Assembly (NCBI GenBank): GCA_000727475.1
Contig: KL647291.1
Coordinates: 382,457 to 446,456, forward strand
DNA from: Sarcocystis neurona
Lineage: Eukaryota > Apicomplexa > Conoidasida > Eucoccidiorida > Sarcocystidae
Direction of reading: 5' to 3'
DNA length: 64,000 nt
Positions 44,001 to 55,264 of this stretch are shown in pieces (position 1 is the stretch's first letter; each line of letters opens with the position of its first letter). A program made the position numbers and the translations under genes. The notes under the pieces were generated by a model. That model had not been told where the DNA came from and made no database searches. It was given only the letters and a program-made list of their open reading frames with translations.

Positions 44001-46706
44001 GCAGCAGGAGGGGGAGGAACAGGAGGCACTCCTTTGCTGTTGGGAGGCCGCGTTTCGTCGGAGCGAGTGCTGGCGATGCATAGCCTCCTGGTGTACGCAG
44101 CAGCATTTGTGGGGTTGGTGTGGTTTATTTTGTCGCTTCGCAAAGGCATGTTGCGTAGCCAGTTTTCGCAGCTGGGCGTGATGCTGGTGGCTCTTGTTTT
44201 TATTGTCGCGCAGGCCTTGATGCAGGTCGCAAATATATATGCAGGCTTGATCTGGTTCATCCTTCCCACGTCGCTCGTCATCGCGAACGACGTCTCCGCG
44301 TACATATGTGGTAAACTGTTCGGGCGCACAAGACTCATCCGTCTCTCGCCGAATAAGACGGTCGAAGGCTTCATAGGGGCGTCTCTGGTGACCCTGCTGT
44401 GGGCCAGCTTTGCCGCTGAAAAACTGCAGCAGTACCCCGTCTTCACCTGCCCTCCGGTAGCCATTGATCTGCGACCCTTCGCGATGTGGAACGAGCTCCG
44501 CTGCGAAGAAGCCGACGTATTCAAACCGCGCTGCTTCGACGCAGACATCGCGGCCTTGCTGCCTTCCTTCGATTTTTTGTCTTCTGCATTGCAGCTCCCG
44601 CAGCCGCGGCACGCCGTCATACCACAGGTGGGAGGGGCCGGAGCAGCAGGAGAAGAAGACGCCGATGTCGCAGAGGTAGCTGAGTTGCAGAGAGGGACTG
44701 CTGCCGTGGCAGCTCCGCGGGCAGCAAAACATGCTGACGAAGCACGAGCGAGACCTGCAGCTGCGGGTACAGGGTGCGCCAAGGGAGAGGCAGGGCCACG
44801 GGGTGAAGGCGTAAGAGATAGAAGAGCAGCAGCAACAGGAAGGGAGACAGCTCAAACGGCAGCTGACAACAGCAGCAGCGACATGGGCAGCACGGGAAGC
44901 CATAGAATCAAATGCACAGGTGCGTCGAGAGAGAGAGCAGGAGGAGGAGACGAAAGGGGCACAGACCGCGAGAGCGAAGGCTTCGACGGAGCGACTGCTG
45001 CAGATGAGCGACGCGCAGGTATGACCGTTGGTAGCAGTTCGTCTAGGTACAGGACCAGCAGCAGGAGCGGAGAGGGCAGCAGGAAGACACGTGACGGAAG
45101 AGCGAAAGCTCGTGCGGCAGAAGAAGCAACAGCGTCGTTAAACAACGTAGCAAAAGGAGCGTTTGTTGTCTCAGAGAGAATAATAAAAAAAGGCCTGGAA
45201 AGGCGGAACGCAGGGATGGAGCGGCGGGGTGATCCTGAAGACCCTACCGAAATCACGTGGGATGTAGGACAGCCTGCTTCTGTTTGGCGAGAAAGCGAAG
45301 GAGAAAGCAGCGACGATGTGGACTGGCTTCTTCAAGAGCAGCAAGCAGTTACCAGCGTGCCCGACGTTCCCAAGGGCCTGCCTGCAAGGGACGGAACGTT
45401 CTGGCCTGTCTCGTTAGCGTCTGACGCTGAGGCCGGCGTTGCCAGGCGTGTCGCTTCCAGTGGAACGGCGGCTGCTGCTCGTTTTCCTTCGTATCTTCCA
45501 AGTGATGAAGCGGCTGCGGGGCCAGCAGCAGCGCCCGCTTTAGTATCCACGCACTTAAAAGCAGCAGCGGCAACGACCTCCGCCGCAGAAGCAACGGGAA
45601 AGTGTCGCTTCTATGTGTCGCCTTTCCAACTGCATGCAATTGTTCTGGGAGTGTTCGCCGCGTTCTTCGCTCCCTTTGGTGGCTTCTTGGCCAGCGGCTT
45701 CAAGCGAGCCGCACGCGTGAAGGATTTCGGAGAGGTAATACCGGGTCACGGAGGAGTAACAGATCGCTTCGATTGTCAGATACTAAGCGGCATGTTCACG
45801 CACTTATACTACAAAAGTTTTGTGTACGAAGTACAAGAGCCCTCCCCCGCTTCGCCGTTGACCCCGCAAGTGGCTGCAGCTGGTGCTGCCGGTCTTCCAC
45901 CTGGTCAGCTGCTGCTCCACGCACATCAACAACCGACGGCTGCTACGCCCTTCACAGCCGCCAAGCAGCAGCAGCAACGTGGTGCCCTTGGGATGCTGCA
46001 ACAGCACCAGCGTCACCCCCCCGAGGACAGACCAGTGAGACGCCGCAGGTGCAAAACAGAGGCTCGTGCAGCGGCAGCAGGACGGCGAAGACGCAAAAGC
46101 GGCAACAAGCAACGGGCTGATGCTAGTGAGGCGATGCGGGCAGCGTCGCAACGAGAAAGAGAAACGAAAGAACAGCAGCGACGCACGCCTCCTAATGAAA
46201 CGCATTCTGCAGAGCGGCGAGAGACCCACCAGCTGCTGTTGCAGCGGAGGCAGCACGACGCTGCTCAGCACCAAGGCACAGAGGGACCCGACGCAGCTGC
46301 TCCCGCTCACGCGCAGAGCGCGCCTACAGTCCCTGTAGAAGAAGCAGCTCAAGAGCTTAAAAGTGGACAGCAGCAGCAGCAAGGCCTGCAAAGTGGACGA
46401 GACAGTTGGGAAGCACGGCCTCGGCATCAGACAGGAAAAGCACGTGAGGGAGGAGGAGAAGATGAGACGGAAGCTGACTTGCACACAGGAGAAGAGGAAG
46501 TGGAGGACGAAGAAGACGAAGAGGAAGACCAAGAAGAAGAAAATGCGAGGGATGTGTACTTCGGGGATATTTTAGAAGTAGTAGCCAGCATAGACGATGT
46601 GAGGGAGCTGGAACTTGTCAATCAAGTAGTCCTTGAAAAACTAGCGCTGCTGCAGCGACGGCAACAACCACCGCAGGCGCACCTCCATCTCCAGCAAGAA
46701 CAGTAG
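41052..46706 (+). CDS. Phosphatidate cytidylyltransferase (CDP-diacylglycerol synthase)
   Basis: It makes CDP-diacylglycerol from phosphatidic acid and CTP, the precursor of phosphatidylinositol, phosphatidylglycerol and cardiolipin, in ER or organelle membranes. It is one open frame of 1,884 residues with no intron, starting at the first in-frame ATG. Residues 1-610 are low complexity (Ala, Ser, Gln, Pro). Membrane segments begin near residue 612 (ALWTIILVSTFFVILAAGHV) and resume around 1015-1075. The family blocks are clear: NDVSAYICGKLFGRT and LSPNKTVEGFIGA (about 1078-1110), then the family signature at about 1548-1574. There, S, KR, KD, PGHGG, and D-R-F-D stand at the expected spacing, including the metal-binding Asp residues. 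About 430 residues of Ala/Arg/Glu/Ser-rich sequence sit between these blocks, and a Gln/Arg/Glu-rich C-terminus ends in a helical patch (LVNQVVLEKLALLQ). Typical enzymes have 300-480 residues; all signature residues are intact. Confidence 0.93.
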   Translation: MERLEQPLHPRDTSAHFPFRGAAETSARNSAGAASRTAAVPHAPAAAVGVGNPLPSPPPRPSPARPPPPSPPLSGVLASEAISTAAASPSSNSSSRNSAQQQNSNSKTAADALKEAAAAAATCPTGESSPATTGAAAPCKTAASGLPSGATGRQSFHAAGTATAREKGGHAATGTGVNGGVETHHSYADPGRSSCATHSPGTATWSEPSAAAGAAPPLRAAGGRSSLTASASTATAVSEDTPRAATAAARRKVLMGGGAAAGGAETATEGPTAATAKAPEGSAVLFFRRRRSTTGELVNGSSAAAAAASGDREAGVAGRSGRVFGTQRLRDVLLKRPATFFAPLASLRRPRLSAAAHNVVRPPSPHSAPVGSPTSSFHERSAATSSSEAAATDAFLQQLLREAPQRQPLHVAQEQQRLSQLRHHLPEEEQEEEEEGVEEERQQQPLFQKQQRPSVGEQAQQLPQCPPHPLGRWRSTGAADGKGEPLARSSGNESVGSSSRRFSPSAAAAVVRPPPAAHKGPVVMRHPGRRAAAGWTAQQQQCFAHAAPGPDSLSSSSGSFSGSGAPPHTLHQPQHHHHHGHHQQHLSGGGGAAAGTGGVGAPQQQQGKETFWVRALWTIILVSTFFVILAAGHVYCAALVLALVASMYREIIAVKRRRDEGRLLADFTLLKWYWFTITILGMGVPAALRLPWKFPALPWSAHGSTGSTQYGTGTELYSSSSSGYPSSAARAFYYAASSDPYSTCSPYAVDLPGFSALRQQQQQLARGVYGYCSDSGGGPSAEGGGYSGYYTCDEGSGSENSAENSAAAVLPADTRASRSSRVALSAAASLGSASIPLPSTNAARYVGAGAPAGGATAPDATGSVCSAASGTCPFSPEALRPLPSGASSPRPHPSESGEFAKIFDSTLLVSRRERGGSPALAAAAPDAVGSGRPNGVAPLALSRASVQRPTAAAGAATASLGPARGGVPPPPAGGVALSPPAAGAAGGGGTGGTPLLLGGRVSSERVLAMHSLLVYAAAFVGLVWFILSLRKGMLRSQFSQLGVMLVALVFIVAQALMQVANIYAGLIWFILPTSLVIANDVSAYICGKLFGRTRLIRLSPNKTVEGFIGASLVTLLWASFAAEKLQQYPVFTCPPVAIDLRPFAMWNELRCEEADVFKPRCFDADIAALLPSFDFLSSALQLPQPRHAVIPQVGGAGAAGEEDADVAEVAELQRGTAAVAAPRAAKHADEARARPAAAGTGCAKGEAGPRGEGVRDRRAAATGRETAQTAADNSSSDMGSTGSHRIKCTGASRERAGGGDERGTDRESEGFDGATAADERRAGMTVGSSSSRYRTSSRSGEGSRKTRDGRAKARAAEEATASLNNVAKGAFVVSERIIKKGLERRNAGMERRGDPEDPTEITWDVGQPASVWRESEGESSDDVDWLLQEQQAVTSVPDVPKGLPARDGTFWPVSLASDAEAGVARRVASSGTAAAARFPSYLPSDEAAAGPAAAPALVSTHLKAAAATTSAAEATGKCRFYVSPFQLHAIVLGVFAAFFAPFGGFLASGFKRAARVKDFGEVIPGHGGVTDRFDCQILSGMFTHLYYKSFVYEVQEPSPASPLTPQVAAAGAAGLPPGQLLLHAHQQPTAATPFTAAKQQQQRGALGMLQQHQRHPPEDRPVRRRRCKTEARAAAAGRRRRKSGNKQRADASEAMRAASQRERETKEQQRRTPPNETHSAERRETHQLLLQRRQHDAAQHQGTEGPDAAAPAHAQSAPTVPVEEAAQELKSGQQQQQGLQSGRDSWEARPRHQTGKAREGGGEDETEADLHTGEEEVEDEEDEEEDQEEENARDVYFGDILEVVASIDDVRELELVNQVVLEKLALLQRRQQPPQAHLHLQQEQ

Positions 46707-48867
46707 TGAAAGGAGCCTCAGGTGGAAAAGCAGCACCGGCGCCAGTCACAGCAGGCAGTCGGGGAGCTATTTCAGCGGCAGGATTAGTGAGTCTGTTTTG
46801 GCTGTGTTTCTTTCTAGATAAATCGCACTATAGTTGTTGCTGCATCCGTCTACCTTTGTCGCCTTCCTGTCCAACCCCCTGACTTTGTATAGTCGTCGTC
46901 TACAGGTGCGCGTGAGCACGCACAGGGAAACGCAGTCTGAACTTCACGTCTAGCGCGGTATCTCGTAGACGTTGACGGCGACGTCCTGCAGGTTGCTCGC
47001 TGCTGCTGCGACCTGCGCATGTGGTTGCTAGCTGAAGCCTCGTTCTCCACCTAAGGCCAAACCGGGGAATGTTCATATCTCTCAATTTAACCCCACGTAC
47101 GTGTATAGCTGTGTACGTATACGTGTGGTTGAACCCGTGTAAACGTACGCGTGTACGGAGGCCTCTGTATGTGAAGGTATGCGTGAGGACATCTGCAAAC
47201 AAGATCCGTTCGAAATTTATTTCGAAATGGTAGAAACCCGCCACTTGAAAGGCACACGCGCGGCGAGTCCAGATGCCGCGTTGAAGAAACCTGTTGTCCG
47301 GCGTCGTAAGATTTTAGTGATCCACTACCGGGCTTGCAGCGCGAGGACAGTTCTGCCGCTCTCTGCTGCTAGACTAAAAAGAAAAACACTGCACGATTCA
47401 CACTTCTGGAGGGTACCCACCAGGGCTGCCTTTCCGAGCAGCCTCCACTGGTTTTGCTGCTGGCAGTGCAGAAACTGCTGCTCGCGCGCCTGTTGCTCCG
47501 GTTACACGTCGCTGCTGAAGTTGCTACGCATCCACTCTGTCTTTGAGTGTATTATAATCACGACGACTGTATGTGGAAGAACAGCAGCAGCAGCAGGCTT
47601 CAAGACAGCTGCCCACAAGCGGACCCGGGCGCCGCATGTGAACACAGAAAAGGTAGAGACAGGACAGCAGCAGCAGCAGCACCGGCTTGAGCGAATGCAC
47701 CCAAACGATACAAGACGAAACCGGGATGTTGTGCCGGTGCATTATGTGCTGCAGCGCGCGCTTGGTTGGCGGCGCGAATTTCTTGCTACCGCGGGGATCT
47801 CTGTAGTGGATATCTACCTCATGCGTCGAACTGAAGACGTCGTCATCGCCTCAAGCGTTTACTGTTCTGGTCTTCTTGTCCTCGTGCGCGCATAGATATC
47901 TGCAAGTGTGCACCGTAGTGTGTGCATGTGTATGCATGTGGCAGCTACAAATCTCTGGATTTGTTTCCTCTTTCAGGTGTCTCCAAATAATGTGTCTAGT
48001 ATACGCGTACGAGTAGTCTTTTACTGTTATGATTGTGGAATTTTCTTCTGTTAAGTGGAAGGGTTTTCCCTCAAGGGCATGTAACTGAAGAGCGCAGCAA
48101 GTGAGGTCGCGTTAGCTGCGTTGCTTGATCACATCGCTCTTCGTACACGCCTTCAGTCAGCATTCTTGCGCATACACTCACGCAAGCATACACACGTATG
48201 GATGCGTACGTGTGGTTATATGTACACAAAATATATTCAGAAACATGTGTACGCACGTGTCACGCGCGGTGCAACAGCATTTACTAGAAGTGAAATGCAA
48301 CTTTTCAAAGACCGGTAGGTCCTGTGTATATTCTAGAATTATCTGTTCTAAGAGATGTACGCGTATACGGCGTGCCGCATCCGAGCCCGGGTATGCACAT
48401 ACCTATGTACCTGCACTCATATATTTGCGTACACCTACGTGTGTTAGTACTCAGTCGCACTCGTTGCGCTACAGGCTTTCGAACGAGCCCCTTTGATCCA
48501 AACAACTCTGCTGTAATGCCCATGTGTCCGCAAAGGTACCTGTGTATTTGTCGTTGTGTGTATATGTATACACATATATGTAGGCTACGAGGCGCGACTG
48601 ACTTGCACATTTTCAAAAACTGCGCCTCCACCACATTTCTGAAACGGATCAGGATACAATACAGCGCCGCGGACTCTGGTGTGAAGCTCCTTGTAAACTG
48701 GGCAGTTCCGACCACAAACGCATGTGGCTGGATACAAACAAGCACATTGCGTGCATGAGAATACACGTGCATAGAGCGTGATGCCGCAGAGGTAGGGATG
48801 TGTTGACCACTCAGCTGCGCACGTAAGCGTACAGCACAGGCTACCGTGGTCCGTTTTCTAGACCGCG
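46707..48867. other. Region 3' of the CDP-diacylglycerol synthase gene; one unassigned ORF
   Basis: A 238-codon + strand frame lies at 47179-47895. It has mixed composition with a short poly-Gln/Ala part (about 47580-47690) and a C-terminus reading VVDIYLMRRTEDVVIASSVY. It begins with ATG, has no domain I recognise, and could be a single-exon gene, a misread 3' UTR or chance. The rest has only short frames and a minor TATG patch near 48560. Confidence 0.3.
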
Positions 48868-49907
48868 ATGCAGAGAATAGGTGCTCGTATTCGGCACAAC
48901 TGGCCTTGCATGCTTCCCCATGCGCTTCTGCGCGTACTGTACTTCACCCAGGTATGTCCCTAGCAAATGTAGCGTACAGCGTATTTACACGTGTATGTAC
49001 GCTTCATCTTATCAACAGGAGTATATACCGGGGCCATATATACATATATACATATATGTATATATACATGGAGAGAGAGAGAGATAGATAGATGGAGAGA
49101 GAGAGAGATAGATAGATATCAGTGGCCACTACAGCTGCGTGGAACTCTGCAGAGAACAAACGTCTCCTGGTGCTCGGGCACACACACCCATTGTATATCG
49201 CAGCTCTAGTTTCTTTAGGCAGTCACGTACAACTCCGCGGGTAACGATGCCTGTGAGTGCTGGAGTGAGCTTTGTCAATGCACGTGGACACAAGTGTACA
49301 AGTCTTGGTGAATCAGCAGGCAGAGCAACGGGGAGGTGGGTCGCGCGCACGAGTGGAATGAATGGATGTAAGACGCATGTATGCATGCGTGTACGTCCGT
49401 GTCACATAATAAGGAATATGCTGCAGTATTGTGCCGGTAGTTGCGCGCAATAGGTTGCCCGTGAACTACGAGGGTTACGGTACACACCCGAATTTACTCG
49501 CGCACGTACGCTCGTGCACGTGCCATTGCACCTGCGCCTAAACACACAGATGAAGATATAAAGTACAGGTGGTCGTGCTTACTTTTGCAGGTGTGGCCAC
49601 CACGGCTGAACACGACGGCAACCAATGGAGTGCAGGCAGTAGAAGGCGAACTTGCATGCCCCCTTCCCGTGTGCAAGGGCGACGTTCACGAGTAACACAA
49701 ACGACTTATCAAACCATTGAACCCTGGTACATGGAGTGGAGGCGCCGGGGACACAGAAACACCAAAAAGCCGCAAAGGTGTGATTCTCGACTCCATATTG
49801 GTCTGTGCTCAATGGAGAGAGGCACACTTGTGCGGCCACAGTCGTTGCTGCGGAATGAATGGAGGCATGAACGTCTCTGTATCCACTCACAGAGCCTACT
49901 TGTATGA
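48868..49907 (+). CDS. Possible five-exon gene for a ~163-residue protein of unknown function
   Basis: Phase-compatible exons: 48868-48951 (ATG start, strong GTATGT donor), 49155-49240, 49320-49367 (GTAAGA donor), 49569-49691 (good acceptor context, GTAACA donor) and 49757-49907 (TGA). Segments read like globular protein, for example RLLVLGHTHPLYIAALVSLG and TNGVQAVEGELACPLPVCKG. The last exon is Arg-rich and less convincing. No domain is recognised. I chose the borders partly to keep frames open, and the minus strand offers rival exons (see findings), so existence and strand are both uncertain. Confidence 0.28.
49069..49119 (+). repeat. GA/GATA short duplication
   Basis: GGAGAGAGAGAGAGATAGAT and a further GATA step are repeated twice back to back, inside the first intron of the possible gene at 48.9 kb and just after a TATACA palindromic run. 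Confidence 0.8.
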
Positions 49908-52513
49908 TCGATGATGTGGTACGAACTGTGCAAAACAGGCGTGTGCCAATGCAGTTCCTACTGGTAGAGTTACGCCTTCAAGTCTGTAAACAGGCGCATA
50001 GAGGATAATTCTGTCCAGAACCAGAATATAGTCTCGGTGGCACACGGGGAAAGGATCCGTTATTATGCTTATGAATTCGGCGAATAAGGTACCTGTGTTG
50101 CATGACTTTGGACGTGTGCAGGCATTTTTGGGTGCGCACTTACGTGCATCAAAAGCGTGCACCGAATCTGAGACCGTGTGCATCCGGGGGTACGTGGAGA
50201 GATAAGCGGGAACACCTATGCAAAAGCGAAGGTCCCCTTGCATTACCAGCTGACCTGGAAACTTACTGCGGGAGAGAAGAGTCCTTTAGTTACATATATT
50301 TTGCTTTGTGGATACGCGTCGATACAAGTAAACACGTGTGACTGTATGCGTCGGCTGCATCAGCGGAGGCTGCGTCTGTGTTGCAAAGGTGAAAAGGCGC
50401 GTAGAATAGTACAAGCACCTAGTTTCTCTTTGTTCCTGGGCAAGGGGGGAAAACTCCCGTGCTACTCGGAATACAGAAATGTTGAAAGAGTAGACGTTCG
50501 TGAAGGTAGGTCCGTAGGAGCTGCAACATTATTAGGAAGGAGGAGGGGAGATGGCATACGGCACCTGCTTACGCCAAGCTGTTGGTTCAAAGCGCACATA
50601 AGCTTCGAGTCGAATCCTCCAATATACACAACTGTTCGCCATTTGCTTCTTCTGGTGTGGCTGCTGCCACATTCCTTCAGAGAAAGGTTGGGCCAAAGGA
50701 TGCCAGTGTACACCTGTTAACGTGCGAAGTTAGACTGGTAACGAGTGTGTATTACGCATAACCTCTGGATGAGCAAGTTTTAGCCTTTTTTGGCACCTGT
50801 TTCAACGGCGCAAAAACGAGGCTTCATAAAGGGTCTTGAATCACACGCGAATTGTGGGAGGCGGGAATTGGTTGTGCAGCATTAAGCGAGATACGTACTG
50901 TGGTCACTGGCTACAAGTTAAGTTGCCCGCGTCTTGACTGCACGAAACTAAAACTTGACACCCAGATCACTCCACTGAGACACAATAACTCTACAGTGGA
51001 ACGAGAGAGACCACAGACTGTAGTTGCTGTGTGTCTGCTGACGAGCCTCTTCCCTCGTGCACGGCTGACCCACTTGGGGACACGCCGCAGGTGCTGCTGC
51101 TCCTGCTCGTATCCGCCCGCTGTGTCGACGTCCTCTGCGAGCCTGGTGCTTCCTTTAATGACGTAATATGCAGATTCCATTTATTTCTCACCAATAACGG
51201 ACGGAATAGAGAAGACTGCCATCGCTGCCTATATTTTTCGGCTGGGGATGGCAACAGGCTATTGCATTTGGCCCCGCGGATGAGCCCGCATCTCGACCGA
51301 CACAAAGACTCAACCTAAGAAGATAAAAGGAAATCCGCGAGTAAGAAGACCAAAAGTCGCGAAGAGATCACGAGAGCATCATGCATGCAGAAGCTGTATC
51401 CCCGTGTCGCCCGAATTTTTAGTGAAAAGCGTGTCCGTGCGATGCCGTGAACTGGCCTTTACAGAGCGTCCCTGGAGCAGCACGAGCTGCTACAAGGACC
51501 TTTTATAAGGGCGCGTTTGTCGACACGAGACATTTACATGTAGGTGCATGAGTTTTCCAGATGATTCCTTCTGGCTGCTATTCTTTACCAAACATCTGAT
51601 CGCATCTGTGTCAATAGCCGGGCCACATCTGACGCAGCCCCACAAACCTTGCTCTGCTCGTGTTCCTGCTCCGATGAAATCTTGTTGAGACCGCGTAGCT
51701 ACACAGGTAATGCCATTTCGTCGATCCGCCGTGAAATACGCAGATACTGTGCCAGTGCGCGCGCGTAATAAGCTGTTGAAATACGCAGTTATTTCATGTA
51801 CTACGCTTGTGTGCACGCTTAATAAATCTAGTATTGCTATCTGGCGCTAGTGGCTCTATCGTGTCTGCGGTGTGCGCGCATGTTGCTCATACGACGTGTT
51901 TCAACGGTGAAAAAAGAAAGACCGAGGAAGCCAAAAAGCAGCATCTACTGCTACACGCTCTGGAAGTTTCTATGAAGTGCCGGACGGAAACTGTGTGCGA
52001 CTGAGCGGAGGGTCGCACTGAAACTGTAACATCTTCTGACATTGATACGCATCACACACAAACGGAGCCTGTCACTTGTCTATGTAGTTGCCCCTCAGAG
52101 CAGCGACTTCACCGAAAAGCACTTGTCCACTAGACGGCTCCTGAGATCGACGGAGTTCGAGGGCGGCTAGTTCCCCCATAGAGGTAGGTGAAGACCTAGA
52201 CACCTGAGGAGACCCACGCAGAGGCGGGTCGTACGCCTGTTACGTGTAAATTTATGCCTCAGCCGCCGGCGATACAATTGTCCAGAGCTGTTGATACGTT
52301 CAGAGACACCTGCACACGCAACAGAATAGATAACAAGGCAGGTGGATCGTGACGCAGCAGCGCAGCGGTAGTTCTCTGTGCGTCTTGTTGGTTTCACGCC
52401 GCCAGAGGTCAACGGCGTAACGTAAGGCGCTGTATGACCTGCACTCGTACACTTGGAGTGCACCTGCGTGCTCCTGCGTCTTTTCTCTGTGTTGCCCTTG
52501 TAAAAGACACAAA
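49908..52513. other. Repeat-poor region upstream of adenylate kinase
   Basis: It contains short coding-like frames on both strands: minus 50243-49896 with a GTAAGT donor and a phase-matched acceptor, plus about 50020-50202, and plus 51031-51318. None carries a domain I recognise. The ~200 bases before 52514 are the likely 5' UTR and promoter of adenylate kinase. No core motif stands out. Confidence 0.4.
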
Positions 52514-55264
52514 ATGCCTACTGGCACCCCAGCAAGTAAGAAGGGCACACCAAGAGCAGCAGCAGGAACTGCTGCCTCTAAGCCAACAGGGTGTACCGCT
52601 GAGAAGAAGGTAGTAGCTGCAGCTGGAGGAAGTGGTGCTGCGGCCTCGTCTGGCTCTTCGGCAACAACGCACTCCACGACGAAGTCCGGAGGTACTGGGA
52701 AAACACCGCGGAAATCGGTAGAAGGGGGTCCGGGTGCTGGAAGGCGTGCCAGCAACTCTTCTACAGGTACTTCTAGTGGCCACGAGAAGTCGATAAAGGG
52801 GACGAAAACGGGCGCCACGCAGCGTGCCGCTGCAGTCACGCAGAAGCAGGCCACTGCTGCCGCTGCTGCTGGGCCAGCAGCAGACGCAAGCCCGAAGGAC
52901 GAGACCTGTTCTGCTGTCGAGTCGCAGGCCCCAACGGTGCCGGCTGCCACCCCTGCAGCTGACGAGGCTTTGGCACCTGCTCCCTGTCAAGCGGCTGCTG
53001 CTGCAGATGACGGTGAAGTTGACGTCGCGTCTTCCTCCCACAGTGACGCTAATGAAAAGACTACACAAAACACAGGAGTGGCAGTGGCCACTGATTTGGC
53101 TGGGAAGGATGCTCAATCAGCAACCAGCGTGAAGCATGCGGCTGCAAGCAATGCACCGCTCATTTGCCTACTTGGGCCGCCGTGCAGCGGCAAGGGCACC
53201 TTGTCCCACTTAATGAAGCGAGAGCTCGGACTGGAGCACATCTCTACGGGTGATCTGCTGCGTGAGGCGGCGAAAGAACAGGGTGAAGACAGTCAAGTAG
53301 GAGAATTGATGAAGAGCGGCGGGCTTGTCCCAGATGATGTGGTGGCCGATCTGTTGAAGAAAGCTTTGGATAGGCTGACCAACAGCAGAGGAGCCCTACT
53401 CGACGGCTTTCCGAGGAATTCCGAACAAGTCAAACTTATGGATGAACTTCAGTTGTGGCCACGTGAGCAGCCGTGCCTGGACAGTTCCGTAGCTAAGAAG
53501 TTCAATACTGCAGCAGCACCACCCACTCGGTGTATCACCTTTCGGACGGCAAAGGGTCACGGGAGGAGGCGTCCTAGCACCCTTACGACAGCAAAGTACC
53601 GTGGGGGCAGGAGAGCAGAACGTGTCCCCTAAGATGCCTACAAGCAGCGCAGGGCTAAACGAACGGGTCACAATGGCCGCCCGCCGCTCCTCACATAGGT
53701 GTATGCCCATCCACAGAGGAAACCTTCACTGATCACGAGGGAGCGGCAGTGGTTGTAGAGAGATGAACCACGGCTGGTCTACTCGTGTGCAGTTACGTAA
53801 AGACGAGGCAGTTGCTATCTGTAGAATATCAGACACACGCCGCAGTCACAAGAAGCGACAGTTACAGGTGCGTCCGCTCAGAATCGGACGGTACACACAA
53901 ATACAGTATGCTACATGTAGAATAGTATGGGCACATGCGACGTTGCTATTTGACAGCGGACAACCAGCTTCACAGAAGTTAATGTTCCAGCGACAAATTG
54001 ACTGTGGCGAGGACGAAAGGTCGAGTTTGTCCAACGTCCGTTTACGCTTGCCACAGAGTAGTTTTCTGCAGCAACGTTGAAGCAGATCTTGACACATTAT
54101 CCTGACGCGATGCGAAGTCGGGCTCGCCACACAGAGTGATAAATTTCTCTGCTCAACTACGTTTGATTACTGGACGACCAGTTTAGTATATCGTATGTAC
54201 CGTGTTCGTCCGCTTTCCTCGCTGACTACCGTGTCCAGCTGAGTGATGCCTCGGTGGGCGCAGCTTAGCCTGGTTCGTGCGAACTGCCGTCAGTGCCTCC
54301 TGGTTCCAGGTTTGCGTGGTTGTAGCACTTTTTACGTCTTTGACTGTGTACCGTAACCTTTCTTAAGTAATCGTTTTTATGTGGTATTCCCGTGTCACTC
54401 GTTGTCAATCAGGTTGTGCCGACTTGAACGTGGTCCGATATTAGTTTCTCTTTCAGGATTTTTGACAACATGTGTTCACCTTCCACTTCACACGCACGCA
54501 TAAAGCATAAATTCGTACACATGCAGCTATGGTATGCACGTACGATGGGCATATATGTAGTTGTAATGTTGTAACTGGGTGCCGTGTGCTAGTAGTGTAA
54601 GCTTTCCACCATTAGGCGCACAAGTGCACGGTATCTATGAACACGCCCAATCCCACATATACTTTACGCGGACTCTCGTGTTTCTATCCCGTACGGCACA
54701 CACACAACACAATTAAACGGAGAGGAACATATAAGTAAATTGCGTATACATGTGCTGCCTAGTAGTATAATGTGAGTGCGCACGTAGTGCGGGATATGTA
54801 GAGGGGAAGACTTACATAGGAATTTTCTTATTTCTTCGCTGCGTTGCTCAGGCATGGTTTTGGTTCTCAAAGTTCCATCAGACGTGCTGCGTCGTCGGAT
54901 GGCCGCCCGCCGTTTAGACCCGCTAACCGGAGAAGTCTTCGGTGAGGGTTACGAACCGCAGGATGAAGAGCAGCGGCAGCGACTGATTCAACGAGACGAT
55001 GACAGACCTGAAATTTTGCAGAAGCGCCTGGATGAGTACGCAGAAAAGGTAGATGGCATTCTCTCCAGTTTCAAAGAAGTGGGTGGCGGACCAAAGGTTG
55101 ACGAGGATAATGCGAAGCGCAGCGATACCGTCGAAGGCGAGCAGGAGCAAAGCGATCGACAGCAGCGCTGCAAAATTGTAGAAGTTGATGGAGATAGAGA
55201 CATAATGCAGATTTTCGGGGAGGTGTCTTCAGCGCTCGAAAAGATCAATGTTACGAAGTTATAG
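52514..55264 (+). CDS. Adenylate kinase (nucleoside monophosphate kinase), two exons
   Basis: Coding parts are 52514-53462 and 54852-55264, giving 453 residues. The intron has a GTGAGC donor and a TTGCTCAG acceptor; phase 1, and the joined codon is CGC (Arg). It transfers phosphate between ATP and AMP (2 ADP). The P-loop GPPCSGKGT is at residues 221-229, followed by EHISTGDLLREAAKE (the ISTGD NMP-binding step) and LLDGFPR (Asp297). After the intron come VLVLKVPSDVLRRRMAARR, a short lid DPLTGEVFGEGYEP, and the arginine finger region LIQRDDDRPEILQKRL. Length without the first ~210 residues fits the family. That N-terminus is Ala/Thr/Lys/Ser-rich and could hold a targeting signal, but none is clear. 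The lid lacks zinc cysteines. AMP specificity is assumed; other NMPs are possible. Confidence 0.9.
53463..54851 (+). other. Adenylate kinase intron
   Basis: It is 1,389 bases. The first part keeps the frame open to 53632 (Arg-rich read-through), which would truncate the kinase before the lid if the intron were retained. No repeat or gene is seen inside. Confidence 0.85.
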
